NCBI GenBank assembly: GCA_945873855.1 | Contig: CAMCEN010000011.1 | Coordinates: 1-62,371, forward strand | DNA from: an uncultured Campylobacter sp. | GTDB taxonomy: Bacteria; Campylobacterota; Campylobacteria; Campylobacterales; Campylobacteraceae | Direction of reading: 5' to 3' | DNA: 62,371 nt | In this document: one piece after another, positions 34,287-43,081 of the stretch | How the letters are laid out: every line of letters starts with the position of its first letter | Numbering within the stretch: position 1 is the first letter of the stretch | Translations under genes and position numbers: made by a program | The notes under the pieces: generated by a model | Databases searched by the model: none | Told to the model about the DNA's origin: nothing | What the model saw: only the letters and a program-made list of their open reading frames with translations

Positions 34287-36158
34287 ATGAATTATGATGT
34301 AATTGTCATCGGCGGCGGCCACGCCGGCATCGAAGCCGCTCACGCAAGCGCAAAAATGGGCGCACAAACGCTACTTATCACCACTTTATGCGAACAAATC
34401 GGCGCTGCTAGCTGTAACCCAGCAATAGGCGGCCTTGCTAAAGGGCATTTGGTAAAAGAACTTGACGCTCTTGGTGGCGTGATGGGCTTAGCCACAGATA
34501 GCTCAGGGCTGCAGTTTCGCATATTAAACGAGAGCAAAGGCGCTGCTGTGCGTGGCTCAAGAGCTCAAATAGACATGGACGCATACCGCATATACATGCG
34601 AAATCTACTGCTAAACACGCAAAATCTAGATATAAGCCAAGAAATTGCCACTGAGATTTTAACTAGCAAAGGCGAAGTAAAAGGCATTAAAACACGTATA
34701 GGCAACGAATATAGCTGTAAAAAACTCATAATTACCACAGGAACTTTTTTAAAAGGCGTGATCCATGTAGGGCAAAACACACAAAGCGCAGGGCGAGTGG
34801 GCGAGCTAGCTAGCTCTGAGCTGAGCGCAAGCCTAAGGGGGCTAGGAATCGAGCTAGGCAGGCTAAAAACTGGCACTTGCCCACGGGTTTTGGGGCGGAG
34901 CATTGATTTTAGCGTTTTAGAGTGCCAAGGCGGCGATGAAAGACCAAGTCCATTTAGCTTTCGCACCAAGCGTGAGAGCTTTGCGCCAAAGCAGCTACCT
35001 TGCTACGTGGCATACACAAACGAGCAAACACATGAGATAATCCGCTCAAACTTTCATAGAGCACCGATGTTTACAGGGCAGATTTCTAGCACTGGACCAC
35101 GCTACTGCCCTAGCATAGAGACAAAGATTTATGAGTTTTCTGAGCGTTCTCGCCACCATGTATTTATAGAGCCACAGACAAAAGATGCTAGCGAGTACTA
35201 TCTAAATGGACTCTCAACTAGCCTGCCTTATGATGTCCAAGTCGCTATGCTACGATCGATTAAAGGGCTAGAAAATGCTAAAATCACTCGCCCAGGATAT
35301 GCTGTGGAGTATGACTTTGCCCAGCCTACGCAGCTATTTCATAGCTTAGAGACTAGGGCTATAAAGGGGCTTTATCTAGCAGGGCAGATAAATGGCACCA
35401 CAGGCTACGAAGAGGCAGCCGCACAAGGGCTAATGGCAGGCATTAACGCAGTTTTAGCACTTCGTTGGGCTCGGCCTTTTGTTTTGCGCAGGGACGAGGC
35501 ATATATAGGTGTGCTGATTGACGATCTAGTTACAAAGGGCACAAACGAGCCTTATAGAATGTTTACAAGCAGGGCTGAGTTTAGATTGCTCTTGCGTGAG
35601 AGCAATGCGCATTTGCGCCTTAGTGAGTATGGGTATGATTTTGGGCTAATTGACGAGGGGCAAATACAGCGTGTAAGAACTCTAAAAAATGAGCTAGAGC
35701 GTGGTATGCAGATACTTACAAGCACCATTGTAACGCCAAATAAAGCCACACTTGCTATGCTAGAAAGCCTTGGCGAAGAAAAAATAAACGCAAACGCAAG
35801 CCTACAAAAAATCGTGGCTAGAAAAAGCTTTAATGCTGAGAAATTAAGGGCTTTACATGAGTTTTTTGCGCCTTTAAATGAAGAGAGCATTGATGAGATT
35901 TTAACACAGGCAAAATACCATAACTACATTTTACAAGAACAAGATGAAGTAGCAAAAATGCGTGCTTTGTATGATAGCAAAATACCAAGTATGCTAGACT
36001 ACGATGCTGTGCCAAGTCTAAGCAATGAAGTAAGAGCAAAGCTAAAAGCTCACCGCCCAGCCACGCTTGGCTCAGCACTTCAAATCAGTGGCATAACCCC
36101 AGCAGCAATAGAAGTGCTACAAATTGCGATAAAAATGATAGAGCGTGGCAAAAATTAG
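34287..36158 (+). CDS. mnmG: tRNA uridine-5-carboxymethylaminomethyl modification enzyme MnmG
   Basis: FAD protein that, with MnmE, modifies the wobble uridine of several tRNAs. 623 residues: FAD fold [13 protein letters not shown] at 6-18, [40 protein letters not shown], and the C-terminal helical domain with [34 protein letters not shown] and the final [23 protein letters not shown] precedes the ATG. R5 elements lie on both sides. Confidence 0.96.
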   Translation: MNYDVIVIGGGHAGIEAAHASAKMGAQTLLITTLCEQIGAASCNPAIGGLAKGHLVKELDALGGVMGLATDSSGLQFRILNESKGAAVRGSRAQIDMDAYRIYMRNLLLNTQNLDISQEIATEILTSKGEVKGIKTRIGNEYSCKKLIITTGTFLKGVIHVGQNTQSAGRVGELASSELSASLRGLGIELGRLKTGTCPRVLGRSIDFSVLECQGGDERPSPFSFRTKRESFAPKQLPCYVAYTNEQTHEIIRSNFHRAPMFTGQISSTGPRYCPSIETKIYEFSERSRHHVFIEPQTKDASEYYLNGLSTSLPYDVQVAMLRSIKGLENAKITRPGYAVEYDFAQPTQLFHSLETRAIKGLYLAGQINGTTGYEEAAAQGLMAGINAVLALRWARPFVLRRDEAYIGVLIDDLVTKGTNEPYRMFTSRAEFRLLLRESNAHLRLSEYGYDFGLIDEGQIQRVRTLKNELERGMQILTSTIVTPNKATLAMLESLGEEKINANASLQKIVARKSFNAEKLRALHEFFAPLNEESIDEILTQAKYHNYILQEQDEVAKMRALYDSKIPSMLDYDAVPSLSNEVRAKLKAHRPATLGSALQISGITPAAIEVLQIAIKMIERGKN

Positions 36159-36175
36159 CAAATTGTTATTGCGGA

Positions 36176-36282
36176 CTTATTGCACCAAAATCTAGCTATG
36201 TGCTAGCGCTGCGATGAACTATTTGTTCTCTCTTTGCTCTATCTTGCGCCCGCCGCACACAGCCAGCTTTTGGCACACTAAG
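36176..36282. repeat. R5 structured hairpin element, copy d (after mnmG)
   Basis: Inverted relative to copies a-c. Read on the minus strand: CTTAGTGTGCCAAAAGCT at the base, apical GAACAAATAGTTC, and AGCTAGATTTTGGTGCAATAAG at the other base. The G-A mismatch beside TGTG/TGCA is kept, and the apex matches copy a. It begins 18 bp beyond the mnmG stop. Confidence 0.65.
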
Positions 36283-36340
36283 CCCACACTAAAATTCGCT
36301 ATTTTTAAGATACAAAAAGCATAATTTAAGCAAAATTAGC

Positions 36341-36346
36341 TATAAT
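36341..36346 (+). promoter_or_regulatory. Promoter -10 of rpmI-rplT
   Basis: AATTAGCTATAATTGC contains a perfect TATAAT about 35 bp before the rpmI ATG. Confidence 0.6.
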
Positions 36347-36380
36347 TGCAAGTTTTATTTTAGCAAGAAAGGATACGCAA

Positions 36381-36572
36381 ATGCCAAAAATGAAAACGGT
36401 AAAAAGCGCTTCAAAACGCTTTAAATTAGGCAAAAATAAGATCAAACGCGGTTCAGCGTTTCGCTCTCACATTTTGACTAAAAAATCACCGCAAAGAAAA
36501 CGCAATCTTCGCAGCTCTCAATATGTAGATAGCACAAACGAAGCTAGCGTTCGCAAAATGCTTTGCAAATAA
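36381..36572 (+). CDS. rpmI: 50S ribosomal protein L35
   Basis: 63 residues, very basic: [20 protein letters not shown], then the [20 protein letters not shown] region typical of L35. GAAAGGATACGCAA precedes the ATG. It pairs with rplT 104 bp downstream; infC, often first in this operon, is not next to it here. Confidence 0.96.
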   Translation: MPKMKTVKSASKRFKLGKNKIKRGSAFRSHILTKKSPQRKRNLRSSQYVDSTNEASVRKMLCK

Positions 36573-36640
36573 AAGAGGTTTTTTTAGAATTCTAAATTCT
36601 AGAATTCTAGATTTAATTTAACCGCCGCTTTGGCAAAGTC
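36573..36640. repeat. R1 palindromes between rpmI and rplT
   Basis: GAATTCTAAATTCTAGAATTC-like overlapping palindromes follow a T-run directly after rpmI. The rest of the gap holds GCCGCTTTGGCAAAGTCCC and the rplT ribosome site. Confidence 0.6.
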
Positions 36641-36676
36641 CCTTTTAAAGGGCGCCACACATAAAAGGATAATAAA

Positions 36677-37030
36677 ATGGCAAGAGTTAAAACAGGCGTA
36701 GTTCGCCGCAGAAGACATAAAAAAGTCTTAAAATTAGCGCGTGGATTTTTCAGCGCACGCCACAAACATTTTAGAAAAGCAAAAGAGCAATTAGAGCGCT
36801 CATTAGTCTATGCCTTCCGTGACAGAAAGGCTAAAAAGCGTGATTTCCGCCGTCTTTGGATCATCCGTATCAATGCTGGATGCCGCCTAAATGATATTAG
36901 CTATTCTCGTTTTATGAACGGGCTTAAAAAAGCAAATATCGAGCTAGACCGCAAAGTGCTTGCAAACCTAGCTATGAGCGATGCAGCCGCATTTGCTAAA
37001 GTCGTAGAGCTAGCAAAAAAAGCTCTATAA
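36677..37030 (+). CDS. rplT: 50S ribosomal protein L20
   Basis: 117 residues: [20 protein letters not shown], the RNA-binding basic helix, then [20 protein letters not shown] and [20 protein letters not shown]. Needed for 50S assembly and often a repressor of its own operon. AAAAGGATAATAAA precedes the ATG. Two R1 palindromes separate it from ung. Confidence 0.96.
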   Translation: MARVKTGVVRRRRHKKVLKLARGFFSARHKHFRKAKEQLERSLVYAFRDRKAKKRDFRRLWIIRINAGCRLNDISYSRFMNGLKKANIELDRKVLANLAMSDAAAFAKVVELAKKAL

Positions 37031-37084
37031 TCACAAGGAATTCTAGAATTCCCTAAGCAATTCTAGAATTCCACCCTTTTATTT

Positions 37085-37786
37085 ATGAATACCTCTATAA
37101 CACTTGAAAATATCAAAATTGAGCCAAGCTGGAAAGAGGCTTTAAAGGCTGAGTTTTTAAGCCCTTATTTTAGCGAGCTAAAAGCAAAATTACTACAAGC
37201 AAAAGCCACGCACAAAGTCTATCCACCAAGCAATCTAATCTTTAATGCTTTTAATCTAACGCCATTTAACGCTGTAAAATGCGTAATTTTAGGGCAAGAT
37301 CCGTATATTAACGAAGGCGAGGCGATGGGGCTAAGCTTTTCTGTGCCAAAGGGCGTGAAAATCCCACCAAGTCTTAAAAATATCTTTAGAGAGCTTAGTA
37401 GCGACCTTGGTATTGAGAGTAGCGGCTTTTGCGGTGATTTATCACCTTGGGCAAGACAAGGGGTGCTGCTGCTAAATGCCACGCTTAGCGTAAATGCTGG
37501 AGCTAGCAATTCTCATAGCACTTTTGGCTGGCAGGTCTTTACAGACGCTGTGATAAGCACTCTAAGCCAACAAAAAGAACACCTAGTTTTCATGCTTTGG
37601 GGGAATTTTGCTAAAAGCAAAGCAAGTTTGATTGACAGCTCTAAGCATTTAGTGCTTTGCGCTGCTCACCCTAGCCCGCTAGCAAGAGGCGCATTTTTTG
37701 GCTCAAGACCCTTTTCAAAGTGTAATGCCTACTTACAAAATCACGGAATTTCCCCTATAAACTGGGATTTAAAAGGAGAGTTATGA
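37085..37786 (+). CDS. ung: Uracil-DNA glycosylase, family 1
   Basis: Removes uracil from DNA. 233 residues: the water-activating motif appears as ILGQDPYINEGEAMGLSFSV with Asp72, LKNIFRELSSDLG, LLLNATLSV with the NSH-containing ASNSHSTFGW, MLWGNFAKSK and the DNA-intercalating AAHPSPLARGAFFGSRPFSK. The usual GQDPYH has Ile75 in place of His, otherwise the site is intact. The start lacks a good ribosome site because R1 copies sit 15-50 bp upstream. Its stop overlaps the next gene (ATGA). Confidence 0.93.
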   Translation: MNTSITLENIKIEPSWKEALKAEFLSPYFSELKAKLLQAKATHKVYPPSNLIFNAFNLTPFNAVKCVILGQDPYINEGEAMGLSFSVPKGVKIPPSLKNIFRELSSDLGIESSGFCGDLSPWARQGVLLLNATLSVNAGASNSHSTFGWQVFTDAVISTLSQQKEHLVFMLWGNFAKSKASLIDSSKHLVLCAAHPSPLARGAFFGSRPFSKCNAYLQNHGISPINWDLKGEL

Positions 37787-38430
37787 AAAAACTACTACTA
37801 CTTTGCCTTGGGCTTTGTGCGCTTTGTGCCGAGCCAAAAGTGCTTATTTTTGGCGATTCAAACACCTTTGGCACTACTGATAATCAAGGTGGTGCGCACG
37901 ATGAAAACAAGCTATATTGGGCTATTGCTTCAAAAGCTCTAAATAAAAAAGCTGATATTAGGGTAAATGCGCTGCCAGGTCGCACGATAGGGCTTGATTT
38001 TCCTAGCGAGCATTTTAACGGCTTTAAGGCTCTAAAAGAGACTTTAAAGGCTGAGAGAGCCGATATTTTAGTCGTTATGCTAGGCACAAATGACCTTTTA
38101 ATCGGTGCAAAGCCAGATATGGCAGCAGAGGCTTTTAGCAATTTTATCACTTATGCTAAAAAACAAGGCATAAAAGGCCTACTCATCATCGCTCCACCTT
38201 TGCTAGATTTTGGCGATGAAAAGGGCGCAGAGGTGCTAAAATCATACTCTTTGGCCTTTAACGATGAGCTAAGAAAAATCGCAAATGAAAATAACGCATT
38301 TTTTATAGACGCTATAAAAATCATAGGTAAAGCTAAGGAAAAAGACGGCGTTCATTTAAGCCAAGAAGACCACGCAAAGCTAGCACCAGTAGTCGCTAAC
38401 TGGCTAAATGAAATCTTGAAAAAATACTAG
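37783..38430 (+). CDS. SGNH/GDSL hydrolase, secreted
   Basis: 215 residues. A signal peptide (about 1-16, MKKLLLLCLGLCALCA) then block I with the nucleophile Ser26 in IFGDSNTFG, block III GTNDLL and block V DGVHLS. Likely a periplasmic esterase or lipase-like acyl hydrolase; substrate unknown. It overlaps ung by four bases. Confidence 0.85.
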   Translation: MKKLLLLCLGLCALCAEPKVLIFGDSNTFGTTDNQGGAHDENKLYWAIASKALNKKADIRVNALPGRTIGLDFPSEHFNGFKALKETLKAERADILVVMLGTNDLLIGAKPDMAAEAFSNFITYAKKQGIKGLLIIAPPLLDFGDEKGAEVLKSYSLAFNDELRKIANENNAFFIDAIKIIGKAKEKDGVHLSQEDHAKLAPVVANWLNEILKKY

Positions 38431-38492
38431 ATTTTATTGCTTATTAAGTGCGTTTAAACTAGAATTCCGCAAAATTTCGTAAAAGGGCAAAA

Positions 38493-39695
38493 ATGAAACA
38501 CTTACTAATAATCGGCGCAGGTGGCGTCTCGCGTGTAGCTACGGTAAAATCAGCAATGACTATGGCAAAGGGCGAGGCTTTTTCTAAAATCACGCTAGCA
38601 AGCAGAACAAAGAGCAAATGCGATGAAATAGCTGCTTTCATAAAAGAGCGAGTGGGCGTGGATATAGCCACAGCCGAGGTTAATGCTGATGATACAGCCG
38701 CAGTCGCAGACCTTATTAAAGAAATAAAAGCTGATTTGCTGCTAAATCTAGCTTTGCCTTATCAAGACCTTACTTTGATGGATGCTTGCTTAAAGGCTGG
38801 AATTCCCTACATTGACACCGCAAACTACGAGCATCCTGATACTGCGCACTTTGAGTATAAAGAGCAGTGGGCAAGACATGATAAGTTTAAGGATGCTGGT
38901 CTCATGGCTTTGCTTGGCTCTGGCTTTGATCCAGGTGTTACAAATGTGTTTTGTGCGTATGCTAAGCAAAATCTTTTTGATGAGATTACTGAGATTGATA
39001 TATTAGATTGTAACGCGGGCGATCACGGATATCCTTTTGCTACAAACTTCAATCCTGAAATAAACCTGCGTGAAGTAAGTGCAAAAGGCCGCTACTACGA
39101 AAATGGCAAGTGGATAGAAACCAAGCCTCTAAGCGAGCATTTTAGCTGGGATTATCCAAAGGTCGGTGAGCGTGAGAGCTATTTAATGTATCACGAAGAG
39201 CTAGAAAGCCTTGTTAAAAATATCCCAAGCTTAAAAAGAATTCGCTTTTTTATGACCTTTGGTGAGAGTTATTTGCGCCATATGAAATGCCTAGAAAATG
39301 TCGGTATGCTTCGCATTGACGAAGTCGAGCATAATGGCGTAAAAATCGTGCCTATTCAGTTTTTAAAGACCTTACTGCCTGATCCTGCCACGCTTGGCGC
39401 AAGGACTAAGGGCCGCACAAACATAGGCTGCGTGATAAGTGGCAGCAAAGACGGCAAGCCTCGCAAAGTCTATATCTACAATGTCTGCCAGCATGAAGAC
39501 TGCTATGCTGAGACTGGCGCTCAGGCTGTAAGCTACACTACTGGCGTGCCTGCGATGATAGGCGCAAAGCTAGTAGCAAAGGGCATTTGGACAGGCAAGG
39601 GTGTATTTAACATGGAAGAGTTTGAAGCAAAGCCATTTATGGACGAGCTAAACGCAAATGGCTTGCCGTGGGAAATGATTGAAATGCCTTGCTAA
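38493..39695 (+). CDS. Carboxynorspermidine dehydrogenase (saccharopine dehydrogenase family)
   Basis: Reductively condenses aspartate semialdehyde with a diamine in the alternative spermidine pathway used by Campylobacter, where SpeDE are absent. 400 residues: Rossmann start LLIIGAGGVSRVATVKSAM, AGIPYIDTANYEHP, GSGFDPGVTNVFCAYA and DHGYPFATNFNPEINLREVS, the latter two characteristic of this branch. AAAGGGC-type site before the ATG. The decarboxylase partner is not adjacent. Confidence 0.85.
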   Translation: MKHLLIIGAGGVSRVATVKSAMTMAKGEAFSKITLASRTKSKCDEIAAFIKERVGVDIATAEVNADDTAAVADLIKEIKADLLLNLALPYQDLTLMDACLKAGIPYIDTANYEHPDTAHFEYKEQWARHDKFKDAGLMALLGSGFDPGVTNVFCAYAKQNLFDEITEIDILDCNAGDHGYPFATNFNPEINLREVSAKGRYYENGKWIETKPLSEHFSWDYPKVGERESYLMYHEELESLVKNIPSLKRIRFFMTFGESYLRHMKCLENVGMLRIDEVEHNGVKIVPIQFLKTLLPDPATLGARTKGRTNIGCVISGSKDGKPRKVYIYNVCQHEDCYAETGAQAVSYTTGVPAMIGAKLVAKGIWTGKGVFNMEEFEAKPFMDELNANGLPWEMIEMPC

Positions 39696-39700
39696 AAGGC

Positions 39701-39738
39701 TGGTTTTTGGAGTTTTATAATAAAAATTCCAAAAACCA
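39701..39738 (+). terminator. Hairpin after the carboxynorspermidine dehydrogenase
   Basis: A perfect 11-bp stem TGGTTTTTGGA/TCCAAAAACCA directly after the stop. No T-run follows, so its terminator role is uncertain. Confidence 0.4.
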
Positions 39739-39839
39739 AATATTGTTTATTTTTAAAAATATTTAAGCAAAAATTGCTATATTTCGCTTTTAATCTTACT
39801 TTTTAAAGAACAAAAAAACTTCTAATTAACACTCTTAAC

Positions 39840-40686
39840 TTGTGCGTGTTTTGGGGGTTATGGGGGTATTTTTTAAGTTAATTACTTAGGAATTCTAGAT
39901 TTTAGTCTAGAAATTCTAGATTTATGCTAGGAATTTTAGATTTTGCCTTGGGAATTTTAGAATTCCTAGTAGAAATTCTAGAATTTTGGTGTTTTTGCCT
40001 TAGAAATTCTAGAATTCCCTACTATGTCATCCCCCAACTTGACTGGGGAATCTCTATATGAAATTCTAGATTTTAGTCTAGGAATTCTAGCTTAAGAATT
40101 CTAGAATTTAGTCTAGGAATTTTAGAATTTCTAGAGTTTTTAGATTAGGAATTCTAGATTTTAGCTTATAAATTCTAGAATTTATTTAAGGAATTCTAGT
40201 TTTTAGATTAGGAATTCTAGAATTCCTAGTGATTTTAGCTTAGAAATTCTATAATTCCCTACTATGTCATCCCCCAACTTGACTGGGGAATCTCTATATG
40301 AAATTCTAGAATTCCCTGCGTCATTGCGAGGGAGCAAAGCGACCGAAGCAATCTCTAAAAATTCTAGATTTATGCTGGGAATTTTAAATTTTGCCTTGAG
40401 AATTCTAGAATTCCTAGTGATTTTAGCTTAGAAAATTCTAGAATTCCCTACTATGTCATCCCCCAGCTTGACCCGAGGATCTCTATATGGAATTCTAGAA
40501 TTCCCTGTGTCATTGCGAGGGAGCAAAGCGACCGAAGCTAGAAATTCTAGATTTATGCTAGGAATTTTAGATTTTACCTTGGGAATTTTAGAATTCCTAG
40601 TGATTTTAGCTTAGGAATTCTAGAATTCTTATTTAAAGTTGCTAGGAATTCTAGAATTTAGCTTAGGAATTCTAGAATTCCCTAGA
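39840..40686. repeat. Large R1/R2/R3/R4 mosaic block
   Basis: About 850 bp with no gene. It starts with an R4 (TTTTGGGGGTTATGGGGGTA, 39850-39869), then some twenty-five R1 full or half palindromes spaced 15-40 bp, three R3 hairpins (40025-40055, 40266-40295, 40447-40478) and two R2 copies (40319-40353, 40509-40540). The order R1, CTACTATGTCATCCCCCA, R3, TCTCTATATG, R1, R2 recurs, so the block grew by duplication of a composite unit. Confidence 0.9.
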
Positions 40687-40689
40687 ATC

Positions 40690-41772
40690 TTATAATGTAC
40701 TCATATCAATTACATAGCGAAAATCGCCAGCACCGCTTAGTAATTGCTCATAAACCCAGTCAATTTGATTTGCCTTAACCACTTGAATTTCTGGCAATAT
40801 TCCTACTTTTAAAGAAAAATCAAGCATTTCTTGAGTCTCTTTCATAGAGCCTATACACGAACCTGAGAGCTTCTTTTGCCCAGCAAAAACAAGCTCTGCC
40901 ACATCCATACTAGGACGCTCGCCAAGCGGCGGCAAGCCCACCACGCAAAACTCTCCACCGTGTTTTAAAAGCTTAACATAAGCACTCAAATCATAATTTG
41001 CAGGGATCGTACAAAGTATAAAATCAAAACGCTCACCTATGGCCCTAGCATCTGTGCTATCATACAGAGCCTTACAGCCTAACTCTTTTGCGATTTTTTC
41101 TTTTTTGCGATTTCTAGCAAAGATACTAACCTCAGCGCCCATTGCCAGTGCGTATTTTGCACCCATTAGCCCAAGTCCGCCAAAGCCAGCGATTGCCACT
41201 TTATGCCCAGGGCGAATGCCAAAGCGTTTTAGCGGCGAGTATGTCGTGATCCCAGCGCAAAGCAGCGGCGCAACTCTGGCTAGATCAGCACTTTTTGGCA
41301 CAGTTACGGCAAACTCATCACGAACGACGATATTATCGCTATATCCACCATATGTAGGCTCACCCCCGTGGTAGATATCAGCGCAGTCGTAGGTAAAGAC
41401 CGTTTTGCCCTCCTCGCAGTACTGCTCCATATCAGCAGAGCATGCCGGACAGCCGCATTTGCCATTTACCATGCAGCCAACTCCAGCAAAGTCGCCTACT
41501 TTAAACTTCGTTACTTTTGATCCCACAGCCACAACCTGCCCAGCTATCTCATGTCCTGGCACCATAGGATAGATGCCCTCGTGCCACTCGCTTTTTGCGC
41601 TGTGGATGTCGCTGTGGCAGATGCCGCAGTATTTGATTTCTATTATTATATCGTGTTCGCCCATAGGATGACGACTACCTTGCCAAAGCTTAAACTTTGC
41701 GTTTTTATCAGCTACAGCATAGCTTTTAAAAGGCACACGCTCGCCAGCTTTTACATTTTTAAAATCACTCAT
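40690..41772 (-). CDS. Zinc-dependent alcohol dehydrogenase, cinnamyl-alcohol type
   Basis: Probably a NADP-dependent aldehyde reductase (YahK/AdhC-like group). 360 residues: catalytic zinc ligands in YCGICHSDIH and PGHEIAG, structural zinc Cys in GKCGCPACSADMEQYC, dinucleotide motif VAIAGFGGLGLMGAKYAL. I start at 41772 where AAAAGGAGCAAAA precedes ATG. Repeats begin right after its stop codon. Physiological substrate unknown. Confidence 0.88.
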   Translation of the reverse strand: MSDFKNVKAGERVPFKSYAVADKNAKFKLWQGSRHPMGEHDIIIEIKYCGICHSDIHSAKSEWHEGIYPMVPGHEIAGQVVAVGSKVTKFKVGDFAGVGCMVNGKCGCPACSADMEQYCEEGKTVFTYDCADIYHGGEPTYGGYSDNIVVRDEFAVTVPKSADLARVAPLLCAGITTYSPLKRFGIRPGHKVAIAGFGGLGLMGAKYALAMGAEVSIFARNRKKEKIAKELGCKALYDSTDARAIGERFDFILCTIPANYDLSAYVKLLKHGGEFCVVGLPPLGERPSMDVAELVFAGQKKLSGSCIGSMKETQEMLDFSLKVGILPEIQVVKANQIDWVYEQLLSGAGDFRYVIDMSTL

Positions 41773-41890
41773 TTTTGCTCCTTTTGTAGATTTTTTAGGA
41801 TTATACAGCATTACACCTAATGTAAGTCAAGGGGTTTTTATGAATTTTAGCGATTTCATCTAGAATTCCTGGGAATTCTAGATGAAAATA

Positions 41891-42367
41891 TTATTTTTTC
41901 TTGCGAAGGGCTTTTTGTGCGGCTACATCGTCTTCTAGCATGACTTCGATGCCGCCTTCTGTGTTTATTACATACTCGGCTTTTGCGGCTTTATACTCCC
42001 ACATAGCACCAGTTGTAGGGTCTACGATAGCCCAGCCGATGATGCCAGGGCCTAGTAGATTGCCCCACGAGTAGTAGCCGTTTACATCAGCATCTAGCGC
42101 AAACTCTCTTGTTTTGTAGCCTTCTTTTGCGAGTATTATGCTGTAGCGACGGCTTTTCATGAAGCCGCCTTCTTTTTTGATATCTATGCTAATAGGGGTT
42201 TTGCCTAGTACCTTGCGCTCGCCGCTTGTGTGGTCTACTAGTTCAAGTGTTGCGTTGCTAGGTAGGCTGCGGATTTCTATTTCTTGGGCGTATTCTTGCT
42301 TATTTATAGTAGCACAGCCGCTAAAAACTGCGATAACTGCGCTTAGTGCGAAAAATTGCTTTAACAT
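41891..42367 (-). CDS. Lipoprotein with PEGA-like domain
   Basis: 158 residues. MLKQFFALSAVIAVFSGCAT is a type II signal with lipobox FSGC. The mature part, IEIRSLPSNATLELVDHTSG followed by LGKTPISIDIKK and SIILAKEGYKTREFAL, resembles a PEGA domain, a surface beta-sandwich. C-terminal GNLLGPGIIGWAIVDPTTGAM is a short hydrophobic stretch common in this lipoprotein type. Function unknown. Confidence 0.75.
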   Translation of the reverse strand: MLKQFFALSAVIAVFSGCATINKQEYAQEIEIRSLPSNATLELVDHTSGERKVLGKTPISIDIKKEGGFMKSRRYSIILAKEGYKTREFALDADVNGYYSWGNLLGPGIIGWAIVDPTTGAMWEYKAAKAEYVINTEGGIEVMLEDDVAAQKALRKKK

Positions 42368-42454
42368 TTTTTTATCCTTTTTTGGTTTTGTGAAAGCAAA
42401 ATTATAGCAAAAATAATAGAGATTTTAGGCAAATTTTACTTTTTATTTTAAGTA

Positions 42455-42632
42455 GTTATTTAGGGAATTCTAGAATTGCTTAGGGCTTTTTTACAGCTGC
42501 CGCAAGCCAAAAACACTGCGCTAAATCTAGAATTCCCTAGGGCTTTTTTGCGGTTAGGGAATTCTAGAATTCCCTAAAAAGAGATTACTCCCTCTACTCC
42601 CCCACAATGACGAATTTTAGGGAATTCTAGAA
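42455..42632. repeat. R1 block after the FlxA-like gene
   Basis: Four R1 palindromes and the duplicated piece TTAGGGCTTTTTT followed by ACAGCTGCC or GCGGTTAGG; a degenerate R2 (GAGATTACTCCC...CACAATGACG, about 42580-42612). No gene. Confidence 0.7.
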
Positions 42633-42635
42633 TTC

Positions 42636-43037
42636 CTAGGCTTCTATGCTTAGCACATCGCCGCCAAGCTCTAGTAGCTGGGCTTGCATTTTCATCACTT
42701 GCGATTGTAAGGCGTTAATCTGGCTTTGTAGGGCTTGTTTTTGCTCCATATCATCAGTTTTGCTAAGCTGGCTCATTAGAGCTTTTATTTGCTTTTCAAG
42801 GACTTTTATCATTTTTTCTATGCTCTTAGCAAGCTCGCTCGTTCCACTACTACCTGCGCTACTTTCTTTTTCATCATCTTCATCATCGCCACTTATAGCC
42901 TCGCGCATTTGCCTGCCTTGTTCTATGGCTTCGCTTACTCGCTCTAAGCCAGTTTTCTCATCATCGCCAAGGTTTTCTCTACTAGGTTTTGATACTATGA
43001 TGTTGCTTGCATTTGAGAGATTATTTTGTATTTCCAT
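42636..43037 (-). CDS. FlxA-like coiled-coil protein
   Basis: 133 residues. Residues about 65-125 form a long coiled coil (LAKSIEKMIKVLEKQIKALM, then EQKQALQSQINALQSQVMKM), preceded by an acidic, Ser-rich stretch (GDDEDDEKESSAGSS). FlxA-like proteins share this layout and are often under flagellar control. Good site: AAAGGAGC before the ATG. No repeat lies inside, but R1 begins at its stop. Confidence 0.6.
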   Translation of the reverse strand: MEIQNNLSNASNIIVSKPSRENLGDDEKTGLERVSEAIEQGRQMREAISGDDEDDEKESSAGSSGTSELAKSIEKMIKVLEKQIKALMSQLSKTDDMEQKQALQSQINALQSQVMKMQAQLLELGGDVLSIEA

Positions 43038-43081
43038 ATTTAGCTCCTTTGGCTCTATATCGGCGCAAAAAGCCCTTTTAT

